DNA from: Theropithecus gelada
Lineage: Eukaryota; Chordata; Mammalia; Primates; Cercopithecidae
DNA: 64,000 bases
Assembly (NCBI RefSeq): GCF_003255815.1
Contig: NC_037670.1
Location: 70,303,406 to 70,367,405 of the forward strand
Direction: 5' to 3'
Shown here piece by piece: positions 46,481 through 58,551 of the stretch. Position numbers and translations under genes: made by a program. Within the stretch, counting starts at the first letter, position 1; every line of letters begins with the position of its first letter. Under the pieces are notes generated by a model. It had not been told where the DNA came from. It searched no databases and saw only the letters and a list, made by a program, of their open reading frames with translations.

Positions 46481-47499
46481 ATGGTTTGAAAACTGACATG
46501 TATTTTTAAAGAGTGCCATGACAGGGATGCAGGGTGGGTTTGATGACTCAGATCCTCTATGTTGGCTAAAGGATAGGGTCAAACCACCCAGTGAGCATTC
46601 CATTAGAAGAGTCTTAACACACAGCTTTATCACTCTCAGGCAAGGTGGGGCAGAGGGAGCAATACTGGCAAAGGAGTAAGATAGTAGTGCCCGTGAAAGT
46701 TGGAGGTTTTTCAATATGACAGGAGCGTGAAAAAGAAAGGCTGATGAATACACATAGAAGAGTAAGCCCAGAGCAAATGGTGCAGATTTTATATATCTTG
46801 CAAACCTATTTGGAATTTATCCAGCAAGAAACACTGGAAGTCTTTTAAAAAGCAGAGACATTGGAAAACTTCTGCATAGATCTTCTGTATTTCCCCAGAG
46901 GCCGTCTGACTCTTCCCCTTTTTAGCTCATGTGATTAAGTTATAAACTTCTTTTGGGGATCATATAGGTCAAATAGAGCTGTTTAGGTTTTGTATAGTCT
47001 TTTCCATTTACTAGTGTGACTTTAGCCAAGTTCTTAAATATTTGAATCAGGTCTGGTACCATATTCTCTAAAGTAGATTTTAATTGCCTATAAGAGAAAA
47101 CCTCATGTACACAGGCTCTTTCTTCCAAAAATACTCTTTTGACTTCTTTTTAACCAGAAGTTCTCTTTTCTTAGCACGGATGTCACTTCCCTGGGGACAC
47201 CACCTTTGGATACTCAGACTGAATCAGGGCTCTCAGGATACCTTCCAACAGCACCCTGCACTAGTCTACAGAGTCACCAACACGGAATGATTTGTCATTA
47301 TTTACTTCTTTGTTTAAAAAGTATCACCGATGCTGTATGCTCTGGGTTCTTACATACGAGATAAAGTCTGTCAATGGCCTTTTTAAAATCACTAGGTAAA
47401 TAAAATAAAATGATATGGCAATGGAGAAACCTGAGGTTAGCTTGATTTTTTTTTCTTTGCATTTGGTTTTTGTGCTTACATGGCCGAGTGACTCATTTT
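46481..47499. other. Unique sequence, nothing recognised
   Basis: About 1 kb with no repeat or gene that I can name. Confidence 0.5.
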
Positions 47500-48336
47500 T
47501 AGAGCTTTATTGAGGTATAATTCACACACAATGAATTGCACATATTATAGTATACAATCTGATGTTTTAAAATGTGTGTGTATATATATATTCCCATGAA
47601 ATAGTCTCCACCATGAAGATAATGAGCACACCCACCACTCCCAAATGTGATCTTGTGCCTTTTTTTTTCTTCTTTTTTGAGACAGAGTCTCACTCTGTCA
47701 CCCAGGCTGGAGTGCAGTGGTGCAGTCTCAGCTCACTGCAACCTCCACTTCCCAAGTTCAAGTGATTCTCCTGCCTCAGCCTCCCTAGTAGCTGAAATTA
47801 CAGGTGTCTACCACCACACCCTCCTAATTTTTTGTATTTTAGTAGAGATAGGGTTTCACCAAGTTGACCAGGCTGGTCTCAAACTCCTGACTTCAGGAGA
47901 TCTGCCTGTTTCTCCCTCCCAAAGTGCTGGGATTACAGGCATGACCCAGCACGCCAGGCCCTTGTGCTTCTTTGTAATCGTTTTGTCCTCCCCACCCCAA
48001 CTCTCTCATTCCCCACTCTTCAGTCAACCACTGATCTGCTTTTACTCACTGCCCGTTAGCTTTTATTTTCTAGAGCCATATGTAAATGAAACCACACAGT
48101 ATATACTCTTTTGGAGGAGGGTTGAGGGTTTGGTTTCTTTCACTAAGCACAATTATTTTGAGATGCACTCACATTTTTGCATAAGGGAATATTTATATCA
48201 CTGAGTAGTATTCCATTGTATGAATATACCAAGATTTATTTATTTATTTACTTGTTGATAGCATTTGCATTGTTCCTAGTTTTTTGCTAATACTAATAAA
48301 GCTGCTATGAACATTTGTGTGTATATATTAATAAAT
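47500..48336 (-). mobile_element. L1M 3' region
   Basis: Antisense L1 3' UTR and ORF2 end: gagctttattgaggtataat at 47502, gaaaccacacagtatatact at 48088, tagtattccattgtatgaat at 48207, and aaagctgctatgaacatttg at 48298. Split by an Alu at 47665-47960. Confidence 0.8.
47665..47960 (-). mobile_element. Full-length AluS-like element
   Basis: Antisense Alu inserted in the L1 3' region, with a target-site duplication cttgtgcctttttt / cttgtgcttcttt at 47652-47664 and 47961-47973, one difference allowed. It has many point differences from consensus, so it is not young. Confidence 0.9.
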
Positions 48337-48515
48337 TGAAATTTAATGAGAATTTTTGCCCTTTGAAAGACATTATTTGGAGAATGAAAATACAAAACCA
48401 TACATTGGAACAAAGTATTTGCAAGCCACGTATCTGATAAAGACCTTCAACACTCAATAATAAAAAACAAAAACCCAACCGAAAAAATAGGCAAAAGATT
48501 TGATCAGACACATTC
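48337..48515 (+). mobile_element. L1M ORF2 segment in inverted orientation
   Basis: Sense ORF2 sequence (ccctttgaaagacattattt, agtatttgcaagccacgtat, ataggcaaaagatttgatca) abuts the antisense 3' block. In L1 order it lies upstream of that block, so the pair may be one old copy with a 5' inversion. Confidence 0.7.
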
Positions 48516-48699
48516 CAAGGGTTTCAGGTCTTGCTTCTAAACTTTGTCAGGCTGGACTGAGCAGCATTGTGTCTAGAGCTAATTCTTTCCTACAACAAAA
48601 GTATCTTGCTACTCTACTCCATGTCCCATGAGTTATGGGGTTTCCCAATCTGGCTTTTGGGAACAGGAACAGTTTCTGACTTTGTGTGAACCTCAGAAG

Positions 48700-49150
48700 T
48701 TATTTTCTCTTATTCTTTCAGGTGATTCTCTCCCTGGCCTCAGGTAGCTTCCTTACAAGCACATGTTGATCTCTACTCAGCTGAAGACTGAAGGGACCTT
48801 CTGCAAATCTTCAGGTCTTACTGTCTCTGCAGCTCTCTCTTCTTCAGTCCTTTGCCCTGAGCCTTCATGGACTTCCATCTCTATCAACTCAACTCTGGGA
48901 AACCACTGGGCTCTGTCTGGAGTCCCCCTACCTGCATTATGGCCTGGAAACTCTCCCCAGGCAAAAAAATGTGGCAACAACAGAACTGACCTCACTTCTT
49001 ACTAGTGTCTCAGGGATCCTTATGGTTTGTTGTCTGATATTTAATGTCTTAAAATCCTTAGTTTCGTACGGTTGGCCCAATTTTCTAATTTCAGGTGGGA
49101 GAGTAAATCCAGTCTCTGTTACTCCACGTCGGCCAGAGTGAAACTCTGAA
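48700..49150 (-). mobile_element. L1M/HAL1 ORF1 or 5' UTR-type fragment
   Basis: The plus strand carries gcctggaaactctccccagg, gtcttaaaatccttagtttc, caggtgggagagtaaatcca and ctctgttactccacgtcggc, matching antisense old-L1 5' sequence as I remember it. Left border unclear. Confidence 0.5.
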
Positions 49151-49345
49151 TGCTGTAACAGGTACCTAACAGTTATTGAACATACTTATTGATAGTTGTT
49201 TAATCTGCGTGACAACCCTATCAGTGGTGTATTACGTCCACCCCCAGAGAGGTAACAGAGATTGCCTGGGAGGACACAGACGGTAACTGGAAAGACTGTG
49301 ATCTGAACTTGGGCAGTTTGAATCTCAGCCCCATTTGTTTACATC
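49151..49345 (-). mobile_element. MIR: MIR, nearly full core
   Basis: Antisense MIR: taatctgcgtgacaacccta, ccacccccagagaggtaaca, gacacagacggtaactggaa, gatctgaacttgggcagttt, in the expected order. Confidence 0.7.
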
Positions 49346-50221
49346 ATGTACTACACAGCCTATTTTTTGAAATGTAATATCTTAATAAGCATTTATCTCA
49401 TACTTAAATTTTATATATGTATGTATGTGTAAATATATAAAAATATAAATATATATATCTGTTTTTGAAACGGAGTATAACTTATTCCATGGATATCTTT
49501 CTCTTACAATTTTGAATACACCTTCAAAAATCTGTTCTTTTAATTTTTATTCAGGCTCATTATTTGTATGTTGGATTACCTTTGAAACAAATATTTATCA
49601 ATGGGGCAATGACTCAATGCTGTATTTTCTTACTAAACTATAGTAGTCACGACTCAATGCTGTATTTTCTTACTAAACTATAGTAGTCACAATTAAATGA
49701 TGTCATGTTATTATGTTGCCATTATCGAGATATTTAATGAAGAAAACACAGATATCAATAACTCCGAGTTGAAAAGTGATTCAGAACAATTGGATACCAT
49801 GTGAAGAACTAGCACTGTCTTAACTAATTTATTATATTTACAGTATCCTTTTTTGTTGCACCAAAATGCTGTGTGTACAAAATAATCTATGTTTAAGATT
49901 AAAGATTAAATAAGCTCCTTTGGTAAATATAACAATTCTAAGAAATAATACAGCATTACATTATAGTGTAATTGTAGCACTTTTCCTGTTTCAGCGGTAC
50001 ATAGAATGATAGCATGACTTACAAATAATGGCACCTTTGATTTAATGAAATATGGCATAATTTATTTAAATGTTTTAATTTTTTATATTTATCCTCTGCA
50101 CTAATGCTTATGCCTTATTTTAATAATTAAATTTCAGGCATAGTGTTCTCTTTATTATAGTTTCTGACATAGGTGTTCTTAATATTGTTGTTTTGTTCCC
50201 TATTTTATTTCTTTAACACCG
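49346..50221. other. AT-rich unique sequence with a TA-rich tract
   Basis: An alternating TA/TG tract lies at 49412-49460. Otherwise single-copy-looking, apart from the 40-bp duplication listed separately. No gene recognised. Confidence 0.5.
49611..49690. repeat. Perfect 40-bp tandem duplication
   Basis: The 40-base unit at 49611-49650, beginning gactcaatgctgtattttct, is repeated without any difference at 49651-49690. Confidence 0.97.
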
Positions 50222-50597
50222 TGTGTTTGTCCATTCTCACATTGCTATAAAGAACTACCTGATATTAGGTGATTTATAAAGAAAATAAGTTTAATTGACT
50301 CACAATTCCATAGGCTGTATAGGAGCCATGGCTGGAGAAGCCTCAGGAAACTTACAATCATGGCAGAAGGTGAAAGGGAAGCCAGCACATCTTCACATGG
50401 CAACAGGAGAGACAGAGTGTGAAGGGGGAAGTGCCACGCACTTTCAGATCTCGTGAGAAGTCACTCAATATCACAAGAACAGCAAGGGGTAAATCCACCT
50501 CCATGATTAAATCACCACCCACCAGGTTCCTACCACAACACTGGAAATTACAATTCAACATGAGATTTGGGTGGGAATACAGAGTCAAACCATATCA
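50222..50597 (-). mobile_element. Solo LTR, THE1/MST-type MaLR
   Basis: Antisense LTR with the landmarks tgtttgtccattctcacatt at its start, catggctggagaagcctcag, tcagatctcgtgagaagtca, and the end gagtcaaaccatatca. The 5-base flanks caccg and cattg differ by two C-to-T changes and may be the decayed duplication. Confidence 0.9.
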
Positions 50598-51227
50598 CAT
50601 TGCAATCTCATTTTTTCCCCCTTAATTCATTCCTTTGGTATTACTATTATTTTTTTAAGCTTTCTTTGAAAATGAGTTTTTATTAAGTACTATGGTTGTA
50701 AGGGAATTATTTTCTTTTTGTTATACTGGTTTGTTGCCTATAGAATTAATTTTCCAAAAGAACTTTCTCACTTTACCTTTTCTATTTAAGCTCCAGACAA
50801 TTTGCCCCATAGTTTTCTGTTCCCTACTTCAGTAGTGCCCTGCCCTGTCCTGCTCTGCAGTTCAGTTTGTCACATCCCCATCAATCCCTCAAAGTCTATC
50901 TCAAAAACTCTTTATTTAATATGATTTTCACAATTTTATAAGATTGGTACGACTTCTTCCCCTTTAAACTTCAAAAGATGCTATGAGGATAGCACTGTTT
51001 CCATATCTTGTAGATTCTATAGATTCTCCCTTGAAGTTTAATTACTTATGTAATTGTGTAATAGGTTTGTTTGTTTGATTTTTTAGCATGTCTTGGTATT
51101 CCCCCAATTAAAGCAAAGTGACTTATACATAACAGATACTTCATAAATACTGGCAGAATTGAATTAAGTTGATATATCTAGGTTATGAAAAACTCAGATA
51201 TATGAACAATTAACTTTCTGGGTTTTC
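50598..51227. other. Unique sequence, nothing recognised
   Basis: No repeat or coding signal identified. Confidence 0.5.
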
Positions 51228-51444
51228 TGTTGTTTTGGTTTGTTTTTGGAACAGGGTCTCACTCTGTCACCCAGGCTGGAGTTCAGTTGTGTGACCATGG
51301 CTCAGTGCATCATCAATCTCCTGGGCCCAAGTGATCCTCCTCACCTCAGCCTCCTGAGTACCTGGGACCATAGGCAAGCACCACCACACTCAGCTAATTC
51401 TTAATTTTTTGTACAGACAGGGACTTGCCATGTTGCCCATGCTC
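51228..51444 (-). mobile_element. AluJ-like element, truncated
   Basis: Antisense Alu tail and right monomer (gtctcactctgtcacccagg, ctcctgggcccaagtgatcc) to about gccatgttgcccatgctcag. The rest of the left monomer is missing. High divergence suggests a J-age copy. Confidence 0.85.
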
Positions 51445-51504
51445 AGTTAATTTCCTCATATGATTTTTAAAATTATTGAGCAGATATTAATGCATCTTTA
51501 GATG

Positions 51505-51680
51505 GCGGTTCTCTGCCTTTAGGGCATATCAGAATTATCCTTGTAAGGTTTATTTGTTTTTGTTTTAGTAGCAATTCTTGGTTCAACCCAAATCTACTGA
51601 AACTATAATTGCTGAGAATGGGGCCCAGGAAATTGTTTGTAAAAGCTCTACAGAGTATTATGATGTTTGTGGAAGTTTAA
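51505..51680 (+). mobile_element. MER5-type hAT fragment, degraded
   Basis: gcggttctctgcctttaggg, gcatatcagaattatccttg and gctgagaatggggcccagga follow MER5A order, with much divergence and an internal T-rich insertion. Confidence 0.55.
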
Positions 51681-52789
51681 ACATGCTGGTTTTAGGAAGT
51701 AATATGATAATTTTCTTCTGAGCTCTATGCAGATTTTGGAACATTTCTTAGTTCTCCTAATAACTGGACATGTGTCTTAAGCAAAATGGTGAATGTGCTA
51801 GAATAGCCAAAATTTTTTTTCTCAGGAAGGGAAAATATAGCACAAATTAAATATGGGGCTTACTTTAAGCCATTTCTTCACATACTCAACACAAGATTCT
51901 ATGCAGAAATAATCTAGTCCTGACAATATTCTCCTTCCTTGAATATGATCATTCTTTGTCCTGCCCCACCCCAGTAGCACAGGCTGCTATAAAAGGATAT
52001 ACATTCTCACAACTAAGAGTAACTCATTTTTTTTTTTTTTTTGGCAGTGTCAGCTTAATTTTGTGTAAATAGTCTGGAAACATGATTTTCATCACAGCAA
52101 GCAAAGCTTGTATAGACATGTTTGTAAGAGCATATTTATACACCACCCCAGGTAAGTCGTTAATCAGATAATGTGCACAGTTTCCTACGTACTGAATAAC
52201 CCAGTGTTAATCATCCTGAAGCATTCGTGTATTTATTAATAATTTATGTGATTAAGTTAGTGTCTATACAGATTTCAGAATAGCCTGTAGGGTCTCTGTC
52301 CTCCAGAAATTTAGAATCTAAGATGAGTGAAGCAATGTGGATATGACTGCATTTGTTTAAATGACAGAAGAGATAGAATAAATCTCTTACCCCATTGGCT
52401 ATAAATAGGCATGTCTTTGTGGATCCAAGACTACTAATGAATGTGCATAAACTGTGGGGCAGAAAAATGATGAATTTTTGATAAAGACACAGACACTTGA
52501 AATGCCAAGTTTTGGAAAACCAGAATTACAGTGTCTGAGTTTTAGGAAAGATAATAAGCCTGGACTTAAGCTATGCATATCTTCTGTTATGCCATCAGGT
52601 ACCTGACCACTCTGACATAAATTTGTGGCTTACTTATGAGGTATCCACAGTTGACCAATGTTTACATGGATAGAGAATGCATTTTGAGTTAGTTGAGTCA
52701 TAAGAACATGAGACTTACGATCCTCCATTTAGTTACTTTGAGCTCCCCAGACACACACTTTTTGGCATCAGTCTGGGGGAGGTGTTTTT
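51681..52789. other. Unique sequence with a T17 run
   Basis: A 17-base T run lies at about 52026-52042, not attached to an Alu. No gene or repeat family recognised. Confidence 0.5.
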
Positions 52790-52925
52790 GTGTGATTGCT
52801 AAGTGGGATGTAAGGTTCTAAAGGACAGAAATTTTCTTTGTGACTGTTGTGCCTACAATTGTGTTGGGGATATAGAAGCTTTTCAATGAATGTTTGTTAA
52901 TTTAATATTTATTATTCAATTGGAA
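52790..52925 (+). mobile_element. L2-type 3' end
   Basis: ctaaaggacagaaattttct, gtgcctacaattgtgttggg, and gcttttcaatgaatgtttgt give the sense L2 3' end with a decayed terminal repeat. Confidence 0.55.
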
Positions 52926-53019
52926 AAATCAATGCAATACTTTCAATTTAAAACTTGTGGTTTTATTTTAATAACCTGGCTCCTATTTATAAAAGCGAAT
53001 AGATATACTATAGAAAATT

Positions 53020-54450
53020 GGGAAAAATTTTAAAACCTTCAGAAGAAAATAGAAATTTTTGTAATAATATTAATTAGAGAAAATCATCATAAATATTTTA
53101 ACATAAACAGTTCATCTGTGAGTGTTTTTATAAACATGATTTAGTGCGTGCGTGTGTGAGGACGATTTGGGTGTCCTCATAGAAAATACTTGGAATTGTG
53201 TACATTAAGTTTGGACTTGATATATCATGAGCATTTTCTCATATAATTAAATGCTTTGAAACTATAGTGGCTACATAATTTTCAATTAAATGGATGTACC
53301 AAAGTTTGTTGGGCATATTTGGAGCTATTAAGGTTGCTTTTGTTTAGTTATTTTTGGTAAAAATAAATAACACAATCATGAATGTCCTTACGTGTTAGTC
53401 TTCTAACATTACTAATTATTCCCGTAGGATAATGCCTCTCTGAAACGGCCATAGAAATTTGTATATAAACTAAAGATTTTCAAGAATGTCTCTTTTATTT
53501 CATTCTTGACAACAGTGATAATCATGCTTTCAAGTTTCTTTCTAATTATGTGAAAGAAAACATCTCATTAACTGTATATTTGCACTTAATTTATTAGTTG
53601 TGCATAGCAACATGTTTTCATAAGTGGATGTTTAATTAAATAATTACTAGTATACGTGATGTATTTTTTGCTGTCTTTTTCTTGGTGATTTGTAAAAGCT
53701 CTGTATATATTACAGATAGGAAGCATTTATATAGTGCATACATGTTTCCCTGTTTGCTATTTCACTTTAAATTTCACATTACTTTTTGATATGCAGAATA
53801 TTTAGATTTTTGTACATGTCAAAATGTTGATTTATGATTTCTTGTACAATCTTTGTCTCTAAGATGTTCTTTAACTGACATCACCTGCATTTAGTCCATT
53901 TCAGTTCTTTTATGACCTTATGTTTTCAGTAGGTTACATTTTAAAATTCATCTGTAATTTATTGCCATATAAGGTAGGAGTCAAATTGAATTTCCTAATA
54001 ATATCTTATTATAATTTATTCAAGAATTGTTCCTATCCTCAATTATTTTGTATACAAATTCAATTATTATTAAATTATGTTCCTGATTCCTTCTGTTTAA
54101 TTAAAATAACTTCCTTTTCACATTTGTACAAGTGTTAAAATTAAATAACATCTTATATGTGGTAAAGTAAGTCTCTCTTCTTTTTAAAATGTCAAGACAA
54201 TTCTCATCAGCTTTAAAATTGTAAGTAACCTTTAGAATTCTATTAAATACAAAATGGAGAAAGATGATATTTCTATTGAAATTAAATAATTTGCCTAAAT
54301 TTAAAAAAGTAATGTGGGATGAATTAATATGTTTACAATATTGAGTTTTCCAACACATTATCCATACACACGGCACAAAATTCTGTTTACATAAATATAC
54401 ATCCCTTTTTTCATCTTTTTCTAGGTCTCTCATCAAAGCTGTAACATTTT
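53020..54450 (-). mobile_element. Old L1ME, about 1.4 kb
   Basis: Antisense ORF2: ggctacataattttcaatta near 53269, atggatgtaccaaagtttgt at 53291, gtaaaagctctgtatatatt at 53692, and tacaatattgagttttccaa at 54334. These are successive L1 landmarks moving 5'-ward, at very low identity. Confidence 0.7.
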
Positions 54451-54519
54451 CTTCAAATAGAACAAGTGTATTTCATATTAGCATCTATCTTAATGTTTTT
54501 CTTGGGATTTTAAAAACAG

Positions 54520-54835
54520 TTGGAAATATGGGTTTTAATTTTTTGGTTATTGTGAAGAATGCTTCTATAAACATTCATGTACAAGTTTTTGTGAAGACAC
54601 ATGTTTTCATTTATCTTGGGTAGATACATAGAAGGAGAATTGCTGGATCATATGGGAACTCTATATTTAACCATTGAATCACTTCCAGACTGTCTCCAGC
54701 TACATATTTTGCATTCCCGCCAGCAATGTATGAGAGTTCAAATTTCTCCACATCCTCATCAACACTTGTAATTATCTGGCCCTTTGATTCCAGCCATCCT
54801 ACTAGGTGAAAAGTGGTATCTCATTGTGCTTTTAA
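54520..54835 (-). mobile_element. Second old L1 fragment
   Basis: gaatgcttctataaacattc, agaattgctggatcatatgg, gcattcccgccagcaatgta and gtatctcattgtgcttttaa repeat consensus positions already covered by the neighbour to the left, so this is a separate insertion. It is visibly less decayed. Confidence 0.75.
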
Positions 54836-55409
54836 AATGAGAGTTTTATGATATGTTTAAATGAGTTATTGTTGCTATCAAATAAAGCTATTGTAACTCT
54901 TGTAACTGATTTCTCCATGTCCTCCTATGTCTCTGTCACACACATTGATGCCTCCTGCACAATGAATACTCCTGGCAGATGGGTTGCTCTCCAGCATCTA
55001 CACAGGGTGCCGTGAGTCAGGGTAATGCACTACTTAAGAACACAGGTTCTAAGAAAAATAGGAAAAACAATAGCATTGAAATGTCCTTTGTGAATAGCCC
55101 AAAAAGTGAAATGTGTCAGTTAGTGAGACCAAACCCAATTCCGATTTTCAGAGATTAAAATTTTATAATATTAACATATGTTGCTAAAATTTAACCTTAT
55201 TATTTAATTACAAGGAACTAGGGAGTAATTGAATTCTAACTTGAGTTTTCTTTGAACTTCTCTGGGATCAGGTATCCTAAAATGTTAGTAGAGTCAAGAG
55301 AATCCAATGGAAAAAAAGCATAGTAAAGCTCTGAATATAACCTTATGGACTAAATACTGTTGTTGATTGTTGAATGCCTAATAAATAAAAAGCAGCATTC
55401 TTAACATAA
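54836..55409. other. Unique sequence, nothing recognised
   Basis: No repeat or coding signal identified. Confidence 0.5.
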
Positions 55410-55500
55410 AAAGAAGAATACAGATTCTGTCTTCATACTACCTGGGGTCAAATCTCAGCTCTAAAACTTACCTGCTTGTGCAAACTTGGGCAAGTTACAC
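55410..55500 (+). mobile_element. MIR: MIR fragment
   Basis: Sense MIR: gaatacagattctgtcttca, tggggtcaaatctcagctct, aaacttgggcaagttacaca. Confidence 0.7.
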
Positions 55501-56074
55501 AGATGAGGTTGCAGATGTCCTCAAAGTCTTGCATTAATTAATGTAATTTACACAAGAAATACCCAGTGGAATTTTAATGAGTGCACACACGGTAAAAGAA
55601 ATGGCCTCCTAAATTTGCAAATGGTCATAAATATTTACTTTAAGTTGAAAGCATGTATTTCAGGTATATGTATAAGTTTTAATGATTCTCGCCTTTAATA
55701 GTTTCTCAATTAACAAATCAAATCCTACTATCAATTTTATTAAATAAAATATTCCCATAAGTTTTTTATATTTATTTTATATACAGTTAATTTTTCAGTT
55801 ATTTCTAATTGATTTTTAAGAAATACCATAAACAGTGATGTGCTGGTAAATGTTTAATAACTGGCTCTGGAAAAACATGTGTGTGCGTGTGTGTGTGTAT
55901 ATGAGAAGACACACACAGATTTATTAAAAATTTTGCCTACATAAAGGATTGTAGCATACCATTTACAAAAAAAAGTAGTAAAATAATAATTTTTATCGGG
56001 AGTTTAATATAAACAATTGATTCTTACAGAACATTTGCATTAATTTTTTCCAAACTCTCGTATTTGTAGCCAAC
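55501..56074. other. AT-rich unique sequence with a (TG)n tract
   Basis: A (TG)n tract with one CG step lies at 55879-55898. No gene or other repeat recognised. Confidence 0.5.
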
Positions 56075-56161
56075 CTATAGTTGCAATTCAACCATGGATT
56101 TAAAAGTAGAGTTACAACTCTACTCACTCTTCTCAATAAATGTACTGTCATCAAATTGGGT
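56075..56161 (+). repeat. Copy A of an unclassified 87-bp local repeat
   Basis: Aligns without gaps to 60146-60232 with 5 differences in 87, all C/T. Contains cttctcaataaatgt, an AATAAA-type polyadenylation word about 20 bases from the right boundary. The flanks on both sides differ from copy B, except that gccaacctatagtt at its left edge resembles gccaacctacagtt at 60285. Confidence 0.85.
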
Positions 56162-56356
56162 GCATGATCTATGGTTAAACTCTTTCTTATCCTTGATCAA
56201 GAGCAGGCCAAGGACATTAATCCATGTTATCCAGATTATCACCACTGCCAAGATTCTGCTGCTCAGGCGGTTGTCCAGAAAATTCTTCCTGTAGTAGGAG
56301 TACATTAGTCACTTCTGTTCCTTCTATTGCAGAATCAGTTGTTGAGTCCTATAAAT
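56162..56356. other. Unclassified sequence between copy A and the Alu
   Basis: On the minus strand a 61-codon frame (56120-56305) encodes a hydrophobic, Ile/Leu/Val-rich stretch. I recognise no family and consider it unproven. Confidence 0.4.
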
Positions 56357-56370
56357 GGACAGTAACTTTT

Positions 56371-56660
56371 TTTTTTTTTTGAGACAGAGTCTCACTCTGT
56401 CACCCAGGCTGGAGTGCAGTGGCATGATCTCGGCTCACTACAACTTCCGATTCCAGTGATTCTCTTGCCTCAGCCTCCCAAGTAGCTGGGATTACAGGCA
56501 CGCACCACCATGCATGGCTAATTTTTTAAAATTTTTAGTGGAGAGACAGAGTTTCACCATGTTGGTCAGGCTGGTCTTGAACTCCTGACCTCAGATGATC
56601 CGCCTGCCTTGGTCTTCCCAAAGAGCTGGGATTACAGGCGTGTGCCATTGTGCTCAGGCA
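56371..56660 (-). mobile_element. Full-length AluS-like element
   Basis: Antisense Alu with both monomers, flanked by a 14-bp target-site duplication ggacagtaactttt / ggatggtaactttt at 56357-56370 and 56661-56674, with two differences. Confidence 0.92.
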
Positions 56661-56674
56661 GGATGGTAACTTTT

Positions 56675-57084
56675 AAGACAGTTTTCAGATATATCAACCA
56701 ACTGTAGGCAAGTAGGAAAAATGATCTTTTATTTTTTACTTTCCTCTTTTTATCTTTTCCATATAACCTTTAAATTTCTCATGTGTCTACTATTTTTCCA
56801 ATATGATTTTTACAAAAACTCATCTATCATACTCCACCTGTATTGTTTATAATCCCTCATCCAGACAATATATATTTTTATTCTTTCTGAGCTATATTAA
56901 TAAATGCTGGAACTTGATTCAAAGATGAAATGTCCTCTTCAATCATTTATAATTGAAAATGAGAGATTCTCTAAACTTTCTTTCCAGTTGACATGCAATA
57001 TTTTTGCATAAAGTTATTTTTCATTTGTTCATTATTATATATTAGTTTATAGTTAAACATTAGTTATACTTATTTCAAGGGATA
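56675..57084. other. AT-rich unique sequence
   Basis: No repeat or coding signal identified. Confidence 0.5.
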
Positions 57085-57089
57085 AGCAC

Positions 57090-57455
57090 TGTATTAGTCT
57101 GTTCACACACTGTTAATAAAGAGATACCCAAGGCTAGGTAATTTATAAAGAAAAAGAGGCTTAATGAACTCACAATTCCACATGGCTGGGGAGGCCTCAC
57201 AACCATGGTGGAAGGAGAATGAGGAGCAAAGTCAGATCTTACATAGCGGGAGGCAAGAGAGTACGTGCAGGGGAAATGCCCTTTATAAAACCAACATATC
57301 TCCTTGAGACTTATTCACTATCACAAGAACAGTATGGAAAAGACCCACCCCTATCATTCAATTACCCCACACCAAGTCCTTCCAATGACACATAGGAATT
57401 ATGGGAGTTACAATTCAAGATGAGATTTGGGAGGGAACACAGGCAAACTATATCA
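57090..57455 (-). mobile_element. Solo LTR, MST-type MaLR
   Basis: Antisense LTR from tgtattagtctgttcacaca to ggcaaactatatca with ggctggggaggcctcacaac and gagacttattcactatcaca inside. The 5-base flanks agcac (57085-57089) and aacac (57456-57460) are a one-mismatch target-site duplication. Confidence 0.92.
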
Positions 57456-57460
57456 AACAC

Positions 57461-58546
57461 CTTCCTGAAATTCTTAAATTCAGAATTAAAAAAAAAAAGA
57501 TGACATTTACTGTACTTTTGTATTAGCTTATAGAGACCCAGCAAACCTAGGGAAGTAAGTAGGTAGGTGGTTAATTTATAATCTCAGAGTACTTTGATAT
57601 TTCTTCCCTGTGTTTAAAAAAAACACAAAGGTGGACACAAGCTGTCCTGATATTTAGCTTTCTCTTTAGCATAACCCAACCTCCAGGAATAGGCCATTGC
57701 TGGAGACCATGCTCCTTTCCTGTTCTCATCACCTCATCACCTGTGGCCTACAGGAGCACCCAGTGACTTCCAGGTGGCAGAGGGCTCCACATGCCCCATG
57801 GTCTTCCCTTACCCTGGCTCTCATTCTCTGAATTAGGAGATCGTAGAAGGATTTGATTAGCATCTTCTCTGATTACTTCCCAGGCAGCTGCTCCTTCTCA
57901 GGAAAGGAATCTGATTTATATTACTTCCTGCTAACTCTATTCCCTGAGGTTTCCAATATGTGGATGGCATTCCCAACGCTCAGGAAGGTTTATCTCCATT
58001 TTCACTTCTGTTCATCATTTAAATAAAAATTTGAGAGTTGAAGATATTATGTATTTGTGGTTTTGCTATTCTTCTCTGGAAGTCTGTATTTTAAAATACT
58101 CATTAAAGAAGGAAAAGAAGTATTCAACTAGAAAAACTATTTTAATTAGGAGTCACTTTGAGGCCAATTTGACCTGTTTCCTAATTAGCTGAAGAAAGTT
58201 TCACAGGTAGTCTTTACCTTTGATCCTTTAGGTAAATTTGAAACAATCTAAATGAATTTTAATACTACTTGAATAAAAACATTTCATCTCTAGCTTTTGA
58301 GGGAAGGTCAAGCAACATAAGGAAGAAATATAGAAAGAGGGAATATTCTACTCAAATTAGAGAAACAGAAAAAATAAAAAGTAGGACTGAAGTTCCAGCT
58401 AGCCTAAGAGCTTTCACAAAACGATCTTTCTTTTTCTCTCCCACTCTCCCGGCCCTTCCCCCTGCTCCGCCACTAATGCGACTTCAGTCTAGGCAAATTC
58501 ACTGTGATGCATATGGTTCTCCTTCATACAGACTCTACCTGCAAGT
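57461..58546. other. Unique sequence, nothing recognised
   Basis: A-runs at 57487-57498 and 57617-57625. The plus frame 58269-58577 (102 codons) runs into the LTR and is probably chance. Confidence 0.5.
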
Positions 58547-58551
58547 CTTGT

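Noticed and set aside
56120..56305. Minus-strand 61-codon hydrophobic frame
   Set aside because: It looks membrane-like, but it overlaps the 87-bp repeat and matches no family I know. The length is within chance expectation.
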